Source: G963665185 sp049723905
GTDB taxonomy: Bacteria; Desulfobacterota; Desulfovibrionia; Desulfovibrionales; Desulfovibrionaceae
Assembly: GCF_049723905.1 (NCBI RefSeq)
Contig: NZ_JBJKFD010000001.1
Coordinates: 1,054,001-1,118,000 of the forward strand
Length of the DNA: 64,000 nt
Direction: 5' to 3'
The notes below the pieces were generated by a model. That model was not told the DNA's origin. It did not search any database and saw nothing but the letters and a program-made list of their open reading frames with translations. Shown one piece after another: positions 34,601 through 43,236 of this stretch (the stretch's first letter is position 1; the number at the start of each line of letters is the position of its first letter). The translations under genes and the position numbers were made by a program.

Positions 34601-35164
34601 TCCTGCGGCACCTGCCGTGAAGCGCTGCACCAATACGGCATAGAGCATGTTTTCGGCACAGGCACCCGCCAGCTGGACATAATGCAATACCTGCTGGGAA
34701 AGCATTCTGACATGAATTTGAACGAAGACGTCATCTATCATGCCTCCTGCCATGCAGAATGGACAGGATTGGCCCCAAACAAGGCTTCTGGAGCGTATTT
34801 GAACGCTCTGAAAGAACAAATGGGCCTTAAGGCCACACTTTCTCCTGGATGTTGCGGAGAATCCGGCCTTGGAGCCATGACTTCGCCCGGCATTTACAAA
34901 AAGCTGAGGACACGCAAACTGGCCCAGCTCAGGGACGATGTCCGCAACCGCGCCCTGGACACCCCCATTTTGGTGGGATGTCCTTCCTGCAAAATAGGAA
35001 TCAAGCGCAGTATGCTCGAAATGGACGACAACCGTCCGGTGCTGCATACTGTTGAGTTTCTGGCTGAACGTATTGGTGGTAAGAACTGGCGGGCACGGCT
35101 GCAACAGGCCATTGCCTCGGCAAAACCGCAGGACGGCCTCCGTTTTGTGGCTATTTCCAGCTAG
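31607..35164 (+). CDS. FAD-binding and Fe-S/CCG-domain dehydrogenase (GlcD/DLD type)
   Basis: An 1185-residue cytoplasmic enzyme fusing all parts of a 2-hydroxyacid dehydrogenase. Residues about 115-330 are the FAD_binding_4 domain (LIPRGGGTGATGGAI, ASSLGGNVSENAGG). About 360-690 is the FAD-linked oxidase C-terminal domain, with HMHAGDGNCHVN and GAVSGEHGIGITK. About 725-805 holds two 4Fe-4S motifs (CTRCGKCKQVCP, CTACGKCLGVCP). About 910-1150 holds two CCG domains (FPGCGAG, CCGYPL, GCCGESG, GCPSCK). D-lactate, glycolate or D-2-hydroxyglutarate are possible substrates. Lactate is the classic Desulfovibrio growth substrate, but the sequence alone does not decide. GGAGG lies 5 bases before the ATG. 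It heads an operon with ruvX and mltG. Confidence 0.9.
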   Translation: MPKRSPHISISDNKLVARVLGLAPRNLEAWPEGVRNLAERLAGEMFLLRYNPFINANLVKKSVAERLEKTLPTLSEEFGGILKAGVETFFRHYDEDVAYKRDVVARLSEVLPPEAIITRSSSLIESATDSTDLRMELPMLMLAPGTIEEIQSIVRLALEMGFSLIPRGGGTGATGGAIPAHTRTVIISMSRFKSILDIDEDNLILKTQAGVITLNAIQACAERGLLLAVDPASKAASSLGGNVSENAGGPHAFEYGVTLDNLLSYTMVTPSGERITVRRKGHPRHKILEAETAVFEILDETGALRETINLKGSEIRGKGLGKDVSNKFLGGLPGVQKEGVDGIIVEVSFILYPKPTLSKTLCLEFYGRSMHNAMLLINDIVGLRDRIRTQGDLVKISSLEEFGPKYVAAINYQRKSTEYAGDPISVLLVQLDSDDQIALDEAVGAIVDAARVYENMDVFVAADQKQADLYWEDRHKLSAIAKRTSGFKINEDIVIPLQYIPEFSAFLENLNLSCLAEAYTVALKKIRDLPNFPEEDETMEGEREHIREIRRGELTADSQNDQELELQIALYFDKLQKEYPQHTDALNVIHAEMKATRVEVATHMHAGDGNCHVNFPANSNDPEMLANVHKAVDKVFAKVMELGGAVSGEHGIGITKIAYLEEEKLKALRQYKREVDPAGLLNPGKLTDRGLRVEPYTFSFNKLIQDLNRTALPDKERLTALLEKMQTCTRCGKCKQVCPMYYPEKGLLFHPRNKILSLGAMVEAVYYSLLHTGKPDKKLLDQIKGLMEHCTACGKCLGVCPVKIDSSKVALHLRAFLEEKHAGGHPIKGLALGWLAKAPDKRLPPTSKVLSVGQKAYNSIIRVTPMRWRTKLDHPVLSGPGPDMDFNNLAHEVGLSKAHILAPEDAEGGRDLPETVFYFPGCGAGLFSRNIGMASLFLLLAQGISIILPEKHLCCGYPLLSQGLEEAWLANYGNNAAHLRKVLERAKRKGFSVSAVLTSCGTCREALHQYGIEHVFGTGTRQLDIMQYLLGKHSDMNLNEDVIYHASCHAEWTGLAPNKASGAYLNALKEQMGLKATLSPGCCGESGLGAMTSPGIYKKLRTRKLAQLRDDVRNRALDTPILVGCPSCKIGIKRSMLEMDDNRPVLHTVEFLAERIGGKNWRARLQQAIASAKPQDGLRFVAISS

Positions 35165-35184
35165 GCAGAACAGCGGAAGACGGA

Positions 35185-35589
35185 ATGAAAGTTCTCGGCA
35201 TTGATTACGGCACAAAAAAATGCGGATTGGCCGTGGCCGACACGGAGTTGGGCATGGCCTTTGCCCGCAACGTGCTGCCAAGGAAGGACAACGAGTCCCT
35301 TCTTCTGTACCTTGCGGAAATGATCGAGGCCGAGAACATCAAGGAAGTTGTGATGGGGCTTCCCGTTGATATGCAAGGCGAAGAAACACTCATCACCAGG
35401 CAGGCCAAGAACTTCGGCAACAAGCTTGCAGCCCGGCTCCAACTGCCCGTGCATTTTCACGATGAACGCCTGACCAGCGTGGAGGCCCAAGAACGCTTGC
35501 GCGAAGCTGGTTTTTCAGCCAAAAAGGCAAAAAAGAACTTGGATGCCGAGGCCGCCGCGATTATTTTGCGCTCGTATCTTGGCCTGTAG
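35185..35589 (+). CDS. ruvX: RuvX/YqgF family putative Holliday junction resolvase
   Basis: A 134-residue RNase H-fold protein. GIDYGTKKCGLAVAD carries the first catalytic Asp, VMGLPVDMQGEE the strand-2 region, and DERLTSVEAQ and DAEAAAIIL the later acidic residues. The family is linked to 16S rRNA 5' end processing as well as to junction cleavage. It begins 20 bases after the dehydrogenase stop, in the same operon, with mltG next. Confidence 0.93.
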   Translation: MKVLGIDYGTKKCGLAVADTELGMAFARNVLPRKDNESLLLYLAEMIEAENIKEVVMGLPVDMQGEETLITRQAKNFGNKLAARLQLPVHFHDERLTSVEAQERLREAGFSAKKAKKNLDAEAAAIILRSYLGL

Positions 35590-35658
35590 TCCCACCGACA
35601 GTCATGGGGACAGGCCGAAGCCTTTCATCTCCACTGGAAATCAGCAACGCACAAGCCC

Positions 35659-36663
35659 ATGAAGACTGCCATTACCATTTTTCTGGTTACTTTAGGACTC
35701 GTCTCCGCCTTTCTCGCATCACGCGTTTGGATTTTTCTATACTGCCCTCCCCAATCCCCGGGACACGAAGTTACCATTGTCATCCCCCCCGGTACGCATT
35801 TCGAAGCCATCATCCATCAGCTTGAAGAGGAAGGCGTTGTGGCCGATGGCAGGGCCTTTCGACTGCTTGGGACAATAAGCGGAAAGGTTCGCAAAATACG
35901 CGCAGGAGAATTCAGGCTGAGCACAGCCATGGCCCCGCTGGCAGTTTTGCAGGAGCTTACACGCGGCAGGAGCATTCTGCACAGGCTACAGGTTCGGGAG
36001 GGACTTCCCTGGTGGGAAGTCGGCCACATTGTGGAAGAAGCAGGGATGGGATCTTTTGCCAGCTTTGAAGCAGCCGTACATAACCCGGAAATTTTACAAA
36101 AATACGGTATCCCGGGGCCAAGCGGGGAAGGCTATCTCTTCCCCGAAACCTATTTTCTTCCCCGTTCCCCCAACAACAACGCCACCTGTGTTGTAGAGAG
36201 TATGCTCCGCATGTTCCGCAAAAAGGCAAAAGAAGTCTGGCCAGAAGGACTTCCCCCTGCCAAGATGCTTCACAACAAGGTAATCCTCGCCTCGCTTGTG
36301 GAGAAGGAAACCGCGGTCCCAGAAGAACGGGCCAGAATCGCAGGAGTGTACACCAACCGCCTGCAAAAAGGTATTCGCCTGCAGTGCGACCCAACCATCA
36401 TCTACGGACTGGGATTGCAATTTGACGGCAACCTGACCAAAAAACACCTTCGAGACAAAAGCAACAAGTATAATACCTACACCCATGCCGGACTGCCCCC
36501 AGGTCCTATCTGTTCGCCCGGAAAGGAGGCTCTTGCAGCCGCCAAAACGCCGGAAAAGAACAAATTCATATACTTTGTTGCCAAAAAAGACGGCACTCAT
36601 TACTTCAGCCACACTTTGGAAGAGCACAACCGAGCGGTCAGAAAGTACCAGCTCCGTCATTAA
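35659..36663 (+). CDS. mltG: Endolytic transglycosylase MltG
   Basis: A 334-residue membrane-anchored (residues 2-24) lytic transglycosylase that cuts nascent peptidoglycan and sets strand length. After a LysM-like region it has the YceG domain: SGEGYLFPETYFLP, then ASLVEKETAVPEERARIAGVYTNRL with the catalytic Glu, QCDPTIIYGL, and NTYTHAGLPPGPICSPG. No clear ribosome binding site is seen before the ATG at 35659, so the start is a little uncertain. It is 69 bases after ruvX, a gene order common in bacteria. Confidence 0.95.
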   Translation: MKTAITIFLVTLGLVSAFLASRVWIFLYCPPQSPGHEVTIVIPPGTHFEAIIHQLEEEGVVADGRAFRLLGTISGKVRKIRAGEFRLSTAMAPLAVLQELTRGRSILHRLQVREGLPWWEVGHIVEEAGMGSFASFEAAVHNPEILQKYGIPGPSGEGYLFPETYFLPRSPNNNATCVVESMLRMFRKKAKEVWPEGLPPAKMLHNKVILASLVEKETAVPEERARIAGVYTNRLQKGIRLQCDPTIIYGLGLQFDGNLTKKHLRDKSNKYNTYTHAGLPPGPICSPGKEALAAAKTPEKNKFIYFVAKKDGTHYFSHTLEEHNRAVRKYQLRH

Positions 36664-37093
36664 AGCGGCACTTCGTTATCAATATACTATTCTATAGAAA
36701 TTCATAGTTCACCTATCTTTAGGCGCCTGTACATGCACCCGACAGGTCTGCCTTTTCCTTTTTTTATAACCTCTCTGCGCCTGCATTCCTTCAACTTCTT
36801 TAGCTATTTTCGTTCGCCGTATTACAATAAATAATACGACTAAGCATACGTTCCCCTCGTAAAAACTTCCCGCATCAAAATGCATACTTACAGTACTACA
36901 CAGTACTGTAAAAATATTGAAGATAAACAATGTTACATTAGTACCAACCATGTATTACTCTAAATAAAGCTTACACAATGTGTCCATGAGCGACAAACAA
37001 TAGTAAGAAACATTGAAGCAATATTTTCATTTTATACAAACAACGTTCATATCCAAGTGTCATAAATATAACAATCGAAATCACGACCTGCCT
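36664..37093. other. AT-rich intergenic region before proV
   Basis: About 430 AT-rich bases without a supportable gene. They include several short A/T runs and many stop codons in all frames. Regulatory sites for osmotic control of proV may be here, but none could be named. Confidence 0.5.
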
Positions 37094-37121
37094 TGACAAT
37101 ACATTGTTATCATGTAGAATT
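37094..37121 (+). promoter_or_regulatory. Likely sigma-70 promoter of proVWX
   Basis: TTGACA (37094-37099), a 16-base spacer and TAGAAT (37116-37121). It is 45 bases before the proV ATG, in AT-rich DNA, and the -35 box is perfect. Confidence 0.6.
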
Positions 37122-37166
37122 ACACAATGATTTTCTTGTCACTATAAAAAGGATCTTAGACACTAC

Positions 37167-38363
37167 ATGGCAACCATCACGGTACAAAATCTATACAAGA
37201 TATTCGGCCCATCTCCGGAGAGGGCCATCCCTCTCTTGGAGAATGGGAGGAGCAAAGAGGACATCCTTCGCGAAACCAAACTCGGAGTGGGCGTCAACAA
37301 TGTGTCCTTCACTGCCGAGGAAGGCGAAATTTTAGTTATTATGGGACTTTCCGGCAGCGGAAAATCCACTTTGGTTCGTTGTGTTAACCGCCTTATCGAG
37401 CCTACACGGGGAAGCGTCATCATCAACGGAACCGATGTCACCGCCCTGCCCCCCGAAGAGCTGCGGCAGTTCCGCCAGGCCCATATGGGGATGGTCTTTC
37501 AGAACTTCGCGCTTTTCCCGCACCGCAGTGTCATTCAGAATGTTGAGTACGGCTTGGAACTACAGGGCGTGGCGCCTGATGTCCGCCGCGAGGCCGCAGT
37601 GGACGCTTTGGAAAAAGTTGGACTGGCAGGATGGGAGGACTCTCTTCCCCGGCAGCTTTCAGGCGGAATGCAGCAGCGTGTGGGCCTGGCTCGTGCATTG
37701 GCTCTGGACCCGGACATTCTGATGATGGACGAGGCATTCAGTGCGCTCGATCCGCTCATTCGTCGCGATATGCAGGATGAACTCCTGAACCTCCAGGAGG
37801 ACATGAAGAAAACCATTCTGTTCATCAGCCACGACCTGGACGAAGCTCTCAAGCTCGGCAACCGTATCATCCTGATGAAGGACGGGGCAGTAGTTCAAAG
37901 CGGCACCCCAGAAGAAATCCTTACCGAGCCGGCAGACGACTATGTAACCAAATTCGTCGAAGATGTGGACATCACCAAGGTTCTCACGGCCGAGTCCGTC
38001 ATGAAAAAAACAGAGGCTGTTGCCTACCTGCACACTGACGGGCCACGCGCCACCCTGCGCAAAATGCGCAAGAACGCCATATCCAGCCTGTTTGTTCTCG
38101 ACGATAACCGCCGTGTGGCAGGTATCGTTACGGTAGAGGACTGCGTTTCCCTTCTGGAACGGGGGGGGAAGGATATACGTGAAATCCTGCGGACGGACAT
38201 ACGTACAGTGGACTCGGAGACTCCCGCAACGGAACTTATCGAAATTCTGCACGACCTGCCCTACCCCCTGGCCGTGACCAATAGTAAAAACGGCAAAATT
38301 CAGGGAGTCATCGTACGCGGCACGCTGCTTGGAGCCATTGCAGGCAAGGGGATCAACCAATGA
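37167..38363 (+). CDS. proV: Glycine betaine/proline-type ABC transporter ATPase (ProV)
   Basis: A 398-residue ATPase of the quaternary-amine transporter group. Walker A is GLSGSGKSTLVR, the signature LSGGMQQRVGLARAL, Walker B ILMMDEAFSALDPL and the H-loop FISHDLDEA. Two CBS domains follow (residues about 275-395), which in this group sense ionic strength or nucleotides. It energises uptake of compatible solutes during osmotic stress. AAGGAT lies 13 bases before the ATG, a rather long spacing. The stop overlaps the proW ATG by four bases. Confidence 0.95.
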   Translation: MATITVQNLYKIFGPSPERAIPLLENGRSKEDILRETKLGVGVNNVSFTAEEGEILVIMGLSGSGKSTLVRCVNRLIEPTRGSVIINGTDVTALPPEELRQFRQAHMGMVFQNFALFPHRSVIQNVEYGLELQGVAPDVRREAAVDALEKVGLAGWEDSLPRQLSGGMQQRVGLARALALDPDILMMDEAFSALDPLIRRDMQDELLNLQEDMKKTILFISHDLDEALKLGNRIILMKDGAVVQSGTPEEILTEPADDYVTKFVEDVDITKVLTAESVMKKTEAVAYLHTDGPRATLRKMRKNAISSLFVLDDNRRVAGIVTVEDCVSLLERGGKDIREILRTDIRTVDSETPATELIEILHDLPYPLAVTNSKNGKIQGVIVRGTLLGAIAGKGINQ

Positions 38364-39202
38364 TTATACCAAGACTCCCCCTCGGGGATGCCATAGAGGC
38401 CACCATTAATTTTCTGGTGGACCATTTCGCTTTTCTCACAAAGGCTTTTTCCAAAGTAACTGAATCCGGGCTGGACCTACTCCAAACCGGATTGATGTTC
38501 ATCCCCCCCTGGCTTTTCATCATCATCGTAGCTTCCATTGTCTGGAAAATAACCAAGACCCGGGGGATCACCATTTTCTCGGTCTGCGGGCTTCTGCTCA
38601 TTTGGAACTTGGGACTTTGGCAGGCCACGGTAAGCACCATAGCATTGGTCATCATTTCGACACTTATCGCCATCTGTTGCGGAGTACCCATCGGCATCAT
38701 GGCTGCCATGAATAAAAACCTGCATCGCGTTGTAGCTCCTGTCCTCGACGTCATGCAGACAATGCCTGCATTCGTTTACCTCATCCCGGCCATTCCCTTT
38801 TTCGGCCTGGGCAAGGTGGCGGCCATTTTCTCCACCGTTGTGTTCTCCATGCCTCCTGCCATCCGCCTGACCTACCTGGGAATCCAACAGGTTCCTTTGG
38901 AATTGGTGGAATGCGCAGAGGCGTTTGGTTCCACCAGATGGCAAAGGCTCTTCAAGCTAGAGCTTCCTTTGGCAACGCCTACGATCATGGCTGGCATCAA
39001 CCAAACAGTCATGCTGGCCCTGTCCATGGTGGTTATCGCTTCCATGATCGGTGCCAAAGGACTTGGCGGGGAAGTCTGGAAGGCCATTCAGCGGCTTCAG
39101 ATGGGTAATGGCTTCGAGGCAGGCATAGGCATTGTCATCGTGGCTATCATTCTGGACCGTGTGCTTCAAAAAATTGGCGCAGCAAAAGCGTCCAACCAGT
39201 AA
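38360..39202 (+). CDS. proW: Glycine betaine/proline-type ABC transporter permease (ProW)
   Basis: A 280-residue inner-membrane permease with about six to seven hydrophobic segments and the inner-membrane-component motif LVECAEAFGSTRWQRLFKLELPLATPTIMAG, which contacts the ATPase. MQTMPAFVYLIPAIPFFGLGKVAA is typical of ProW. It overlaps proV by four bases (ATGA) and is followed after 13 bases by the binding-protein gene. Confidence 0.95.
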   Translation: MIIPRLPLGDAIEATINFLVDHFAFLTKAFSKVTESGLDLLQTGLMFIPPWLFIIIVASIVWKITKTRGITIFSVCGLLLIWNLGLWQATVSTIALVIISTLIAICCGVPIGIMAAMNKNLHRVVAPVLDVMQTMPAFVYLIPAIPFFGLGKVAAIFSTVVFSMPPAIRLTYLGIQQVPLELVECAEAFGSTRWQRLFKLELPLATPTIMAGINQTVMLALSMVVIASMIGAKGLGGEVWKAIQRLQMGNGFEAGIGIVIVAIILDRVLQKIGAAKASNQ

Positions 39203-39215
39203 CGAGGAGGATTAT

Positions 39216-40073
39216 ATGATTATCCGCAAGCTTATAATTACTTGTATTGCATCTCTGGCACTTGTCGCCGCATTCGGCTCCACAGTCTTTGCCAAACAGA
39301 AGGTCAAATTGGCCTATGTTGAGTGGGACTGCGCTACGGCCAGCACCTATACGGCCAAAGCAGCTCTCGAAAAAATGGGATACGAAGTCGAAGTTCTCCC
39401 AGTAGCTGCAGCCGCCATGTGGCAGGCCGTGTCCACAGGTGACGTTGACGCCATGGTTACAGCTTGGCTGCCCGTCACTCACAAAACCTATTATGAACGC
39501 CTCAAAGATAAAGTTGTGAAACTCGGTCCCGTTTCCACTGGCGCCAAGCTCGGATGGGCCGTACCATCTTATGTTACGATCAATTCCATTGAAGAAATTA
39601 ATGACAACGCCGACAAATTCGACGGAAAGATTATTGGTATCGACCCCGGCGCCGGCCTCATGAGTCTTTCCGAAAAAGCCGTTGACGAGTATGGCTTGGA
39701 CAAAATGGAATTGATGGAAGGCAGCGGCGCAACCATGACAGCTGCTCTGGCCGACGCTATCAAAAACAAGAAATGGGCAGTGGTTACCGCCTGGTCCCCC
39801 CACTGGATGTTTGGGCGCTGGGACCTGAAATACCTGAAAGACCCCAAGGGCATTCTGGGTAACGAAGAACAGATCTACACCATCGTTCGGAAGGACCTGC
39901 AGAAGGATATGCCCAAGGTATTCAACTTCTTCAAAAACTTTGGATGGGCCAGCCCCGACCAGCTCCAGATGGTCATGGCCTGGAACCAGGAAGACGGGGC
40001 AGATCCTCTTACCAATGGCAAGCGTTTCATCAAGGAATATCCGCAAATGTACAAAAAATGGACAGGTAAATAA
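39216..40073 (+). CDS. proX: Glycine betaine-type substrate-binding protein (ProX-like)
   Basis: A 285-residue periplasmic binding protein with a signal peptide (residues 1-26, cut after TVFA). VEWDCATASTYTAKAALEKMGY, DVDAMVTAWLPVTHKTYYERL and VTAWSPHWMFGRWDLKYL hold the tryptophans that cage quaternary ammonium groups in the OpuAC family. GAGGAGG lies 5 bases before the ATG at 39216, which is chosen over an earlier in-frame ATG inside proW. Confidence 0.93.
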   Translation: MIIRKLIITCIASLALVAAFGSTVFAKQKVKLAYVEWDCATASTYTAKAALEKMGYEVEVLPVAAAAMWQAVSTGDVDAMVTAWLPVTHKTYYERLKDKVVKLGPVSTGAKLGWAVPSYVTINSIEEINDNADKFDGKIIGIDPGAGLMSLSEKAVDEYGLDKMELMEGSGATMTAALADAIKNKKWAVVTAWSPHWMFGRWDLKYLKDPKGILGNEEQIYTIVRKDLQKDMPKVFNFFKNFGWASPDQLQMVMAWNQEDGADPLTNGKRFIKEYPQMYKKWTGK

Positions 40074-40106
40074 AACACATCTGCCCATGTAATCTGCTCT
40101 CTACTG

Positions 40107-40134
40107 GGGAAGCCACTCGGCTTCCCTTTTTTTT
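40107..40134 (+). terminator. Rho-independent terminator of proVWX
   Basis: GGGAAGCC (40107-40114), a 4-base loop, GGCTTCCC (40119-40126) and eight T; it starts 34 bases after the proX stop. Confidence 0.95.
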
Positions 40135-40341
40135 AGCCCTTATCACCTGATTCCAGCTAGCGCTCCAAGACAAAAAATCATCGATATCAAAGGAACGCAG
40201 GATTAGCCTGAATATTCGCTACAAGCGTTTCAAAAAGCTAATGTTCATCAAAAACACTTCATGTAAATAAACACGAACATAGGCAGCCGTTACTGACTCT
40301 TCCTGCCTCCTTTCACAGAATTTTACACCGAGACGTTTCCT

Positions 40342-43233
40342 ATGCCCCAATGGCTTCTAGCCAGCATTGTCGCCAGCTTAAGCGGATCGATGATCCTTGT
40401 TCTGATCTTCGGTTATCTTTCCTGGGCATCCAAAGAAAAAGCCATGCAGCTTTGGACTGTAGGTTGGTTTTTTTACAGCATGCGATTCTTTCTCATGCTA
40501 CTCATACTTACGTCCGAAGGGCCAACACAACTTTTCCTCATTCTCAATCAGGCGAGTCTCCCCCTCTGCGCAATATTTCTGCTGTGGGGCGCATTTACCT
40601 TTGTAAACCAACGTGTCCCCCCCATATGGGGAATTCTCAGCGGAGTCGTACTGCTATGGGTACTAGCAGGGGCAGTACTCAAGTTTACTTTTTGGCAATA
40701 CACACTGCCGACCTTCTTTTTTATGGGAGCCGTCAACATACGCACGGGCATTCTTCTTCTCCGCTTTCCCACGTCAAAGGCTGCCAGCAAATTCATTCCG
40801 GGGATCACCCTGATACTCTGGGGAATTCACAAATTTAACTATCCTATGCTCCGCCCCATAGAGTGGATTGCTCCCTGGGGCTATCTTATAGGGACTTTCC
40901 TGGCTTTTCTGCTGGCTCTCGGCATTATCATCGTCCATTTTGAAAAGATACAAAGTCGTCTTAACGAAAGCGAGGAGCGTTTCCGCTGGACGTTCGATAA
41001 AGCGGCAATGGGAATAGCTAACATCTCCCCACAAGGACGGTTCATACAGGTTAACCGAGCTATATGCAGTATCCTCGGCTACACTTCCGACGAGCTGTTG
41101 GGCATGAACATAAAAGAAGTAACGCATCCCGGCGATTTGGATAAAGGTACGGCGGTTCTCCAACAGGCAATTGCCGAGCATCAAGACCATTACTCTTTTG
41201 AAAAACGATACATCAATAGAGCCGGAAAAACGGTGTGGGCAAGTGAGACGACATCCATAATAAATGATGAAACCCAAAATTTGGAATATTTCGTAAAAGT
41301 TATCGAGGACATAAGCGAACGTAAAAAAGCCGAAGAAAGAATACATGACCTAGCTAGATTTCCTGCAGAAAACCCGAATCCTGTGCTTCGTCTGTCGCGA
41401 GACGGCGAACTCATTTATGCCAACAAAGCAAGCCAGCCAATACTCGACGCATACGACCTGAAGCCTCAAGAAGTAATTATGCCGGGCCATCTGGCCGAAC
41501 GTCTACTTGAGGCCATGCACCCCAATGAAGAATTTGAAATATGCGTGGATTCCAAGTGGTATGCCTTTACCTCTTCCTTCTCCAAATTTTCTCGCTCTAT
41601 AAATCTTTACGGCATGGACGTAACCGAGCGTAAAAAGGCCGACCAGGCCCTCAAGGACTCGGAAAAACGCTTCCGCAGGCTTTTTGAGGAATCACTGCAC
41701 GGCATCTGCATTTTCGAAGACATGCCACCGCGCTTTTCCCTGGTCAACTCGGCTTTCTGCAAACTCATAGGACGCAGCATGGAAGAGCTGCTCGCTTTCA
41801 CCCCAGGCCAAGTCTGGACACTGGTCCATCCAGAAGACCGAGCGTTGGTCCGGGAAAGACTTCTCAAGCGTATGCAGGGGGAGAAGGCTACTTCCCGTTA
41901 TGATTTCCGATTCATAAAGCCGGACGGAACCGTCGGTTGGGTCGAAGTCGCTGTTTCTTCCCAACTCATATCAGGGAAAATAGCCAGCCAGGCAATATTC
42001 CGGGACATCACGAAGAAACGTCAGCAAAAAGAATGGTTGACGCAGGCCAAAAACCTGGCAGTAAGCGCCAGTCGGGCCAAAAGCGAATTTTTGGCCAACA
42101 TTAGCCATGAGATACGCACTCCGCTGAATGGCTTATTGGGCATGTTGCAGCTACTCGGAACAACGGAGCAATCCCCGGAACAGAAAGAATACACACGCAT
42201 AGCCTCGGACGCAGGAAACAGCCTGATGACCCTTTTGGGCGACCTCCTCGATCTTTCCCGCATCGAATCCGGCAAAATGGAATTAATCAGCCAGCCTTTT
42301 TCCATGCTGGATACTTCCACTACAGTTCTCAATACCATGCAGGCAGCGGCGGAACAAAAAGGAGTAGCCCTTACGCTGCACGTAGATGAAGAAATCCCTC
42401 CGCTTCTGCTGGGAGATGCCGGGCGTTTTCGCCAGGTACTCTTCAATCTGGTTGGTAATGCTGTAAAGTTCACAGAGGCTGGCAGCGTTCATATAGCCAT
42501 CCACCCGCTGCCCTACACCCAAAACGAGCAGTCGCTCTACTTTGTCGAAATTACAGACACGGGGCCCGGTATTCCAGACAACATGCTGGACTCGATCTTC
42601 CGTCCCTTTGAACAGGGAAACCTCAGCTACAGCCAACGTCCCAAAGGTGCGGGGCTCGGCCTTGCAATCGTCAGCCGCCTGATAAGTCTTATGCAGGGCA
42701 CGATTTGCGTGGACAGCACTCTCGGCAAGGGCACTTCGATTATTTTCACCATCAAAGCACAACGCGGAGATCAGCTCGAAGCCCTAGAAAAAGCGGCTCC
42801 ACCTTCCCCCATGATCCCCACCGGGAAGGAAGCAAAGCCCGAGGGCTTGCGAATCCTCGTGGCTGAAGACAACGCAGTGAATCTGTTTTTTGTGGAAAAA
42901 CTCCTGCGAAAGATGGGACATCACCCGACGTCTGCAGCCGATGGCAAGCAGGCGTTGTCCATCCTTTCCAAACAGAAGTTCGATTTGGTGCTCATGGATA
43001 TTCAGATGCCCGTCATGGACGGCCTGGAGGCTACCAAAGCAATACGGGATGGAGGCGTCCCCAATGTACCTGCCAACCTTCCTGTAGTTGCCATGACAGC
43101 CCATGCCATGGCTGGTGACAGGGAAAAATTCCTGGCAGCTGGTATGACAGACTATATAGCCAAACCAGTGGACCAGAGCCATCTGGAGTCAATTTTTCTA
43201 CAAATGGCCACGTGGAAAAAAGAACAGAAATAA
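40342..43233 (+). CDS. Hybrid sensor histidine kinase with 7TM region and PAS domains
   Basis: A 963-residue membrane protein. Residues 1-205 contain about seven hydrophobic segments. About 208-330 is a PAS domain with PAC (RFRWTFDKAAMGIANIS, VIEDISERKKAEER), about 335-430 a second, weaker PAS, and about 440-565 a third (RFRRLFEESLHGICIFE). HisKA has H589 in NISHEIRTPLNG. The ATPase domain has NLVGNAVKF, DTGPGIP and GAGLGLAIV. The receiver (about 835-955) has the phospho-acceptor D886 in MDIQMPVMDG. It carries no output domain, so an Hpt protein elsewhere is likely. The input signal is unknown. It stands alone and converges with the GT2 gene, three bases between the ends. Confidence 0.93.
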   Translation: MPQWLLASIVASLSGSMILVLIFGYLSWASKEKAMQLWTVGWFFYSMRFFLMLLILTSEGPTQLFLILNQASLPLCAIFLLWGAFTFVNQRVPPIWGILSGVVLLWVLAGAVLKFTFWQYTLPTFFFMGAVNIRTGILLLRFPTSKAASKFIPGITLILWGIHKFNYPMLRPIEWIAPWGYLIGTFLAFLLALGIIIVHFEKIQSRLNESEERFRWTFDKAAMGIANISPQGRFIQVNRAICSILGYTSDELLGMNIKEVTHPGDLDKGTAVLQQAIAEHQDHYSFEKRYINRAGKTVWASETTSIINDETQNLEYFVKVIEDISERKKAEERIHDLARFPAENPNPVLRLSRDGELIYANKASQPILDAYDLKPQEVIMPGHLAERLLEAMHPNEEFEICVDSKWYAFTSSFSKFSRSINLYGMDVTERKKADQALKDSEKRFRRLFEESLHGICIFEDMPPRFSLVNSAFCKLIGRSMEELLAFTPGQVWTLVHPEDRALVRERLLKRMQGEKATSRYDFRFIKPDGTVGWVEVAVSSQLISGKIASQAIFRDITKKRQQKEWLTQAKNLAVSASRAKSEFLANISHEIRTPLNGLLGMLQLLGTTEQSPEQKEYTRIASDAGNSLMTLLGDLLDLSRIESGKMELISQPFSMLDTSTTVLNTMQAAAEQKGVALTLHVDEEIPPLLLGDAGRFRQVLFNLVGNAVKFTEAGSVHIAIHPLPYTQNEQSLYFVEITDTGPGIPDNMLDSIFRPFEQGNLSYSQRPKGAGLGLAIVSRLISLMQGTICVDSTLGKGTSIIFTIKAQRGDQLEALEKAAPPSPMIPTGKEAKPEGLRILVAEDNAVNLFFVEKLLRKMGHHPTSAADGKQALSILSKQKFDLVLMDIQMPVMDGLEATKAIRDGGVPNVPANLPVVAMTAHAMAGDREKFLAAGMTDYIAKPVDQSHLESIFLQMATWKKEQK

Positions 43234-43236
43234 AAT

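Noticed and set aside
32798..35281. Open frame of 827 codons on the minus strand
   Set aside because: It lies opposite the FAD/Fe-S dehydrogenase and ruvX, whose motifs are unmistakable. Its product is rich in Gln, His, Phe and Cys with no recognisable domain, as expected of a shadow frame.
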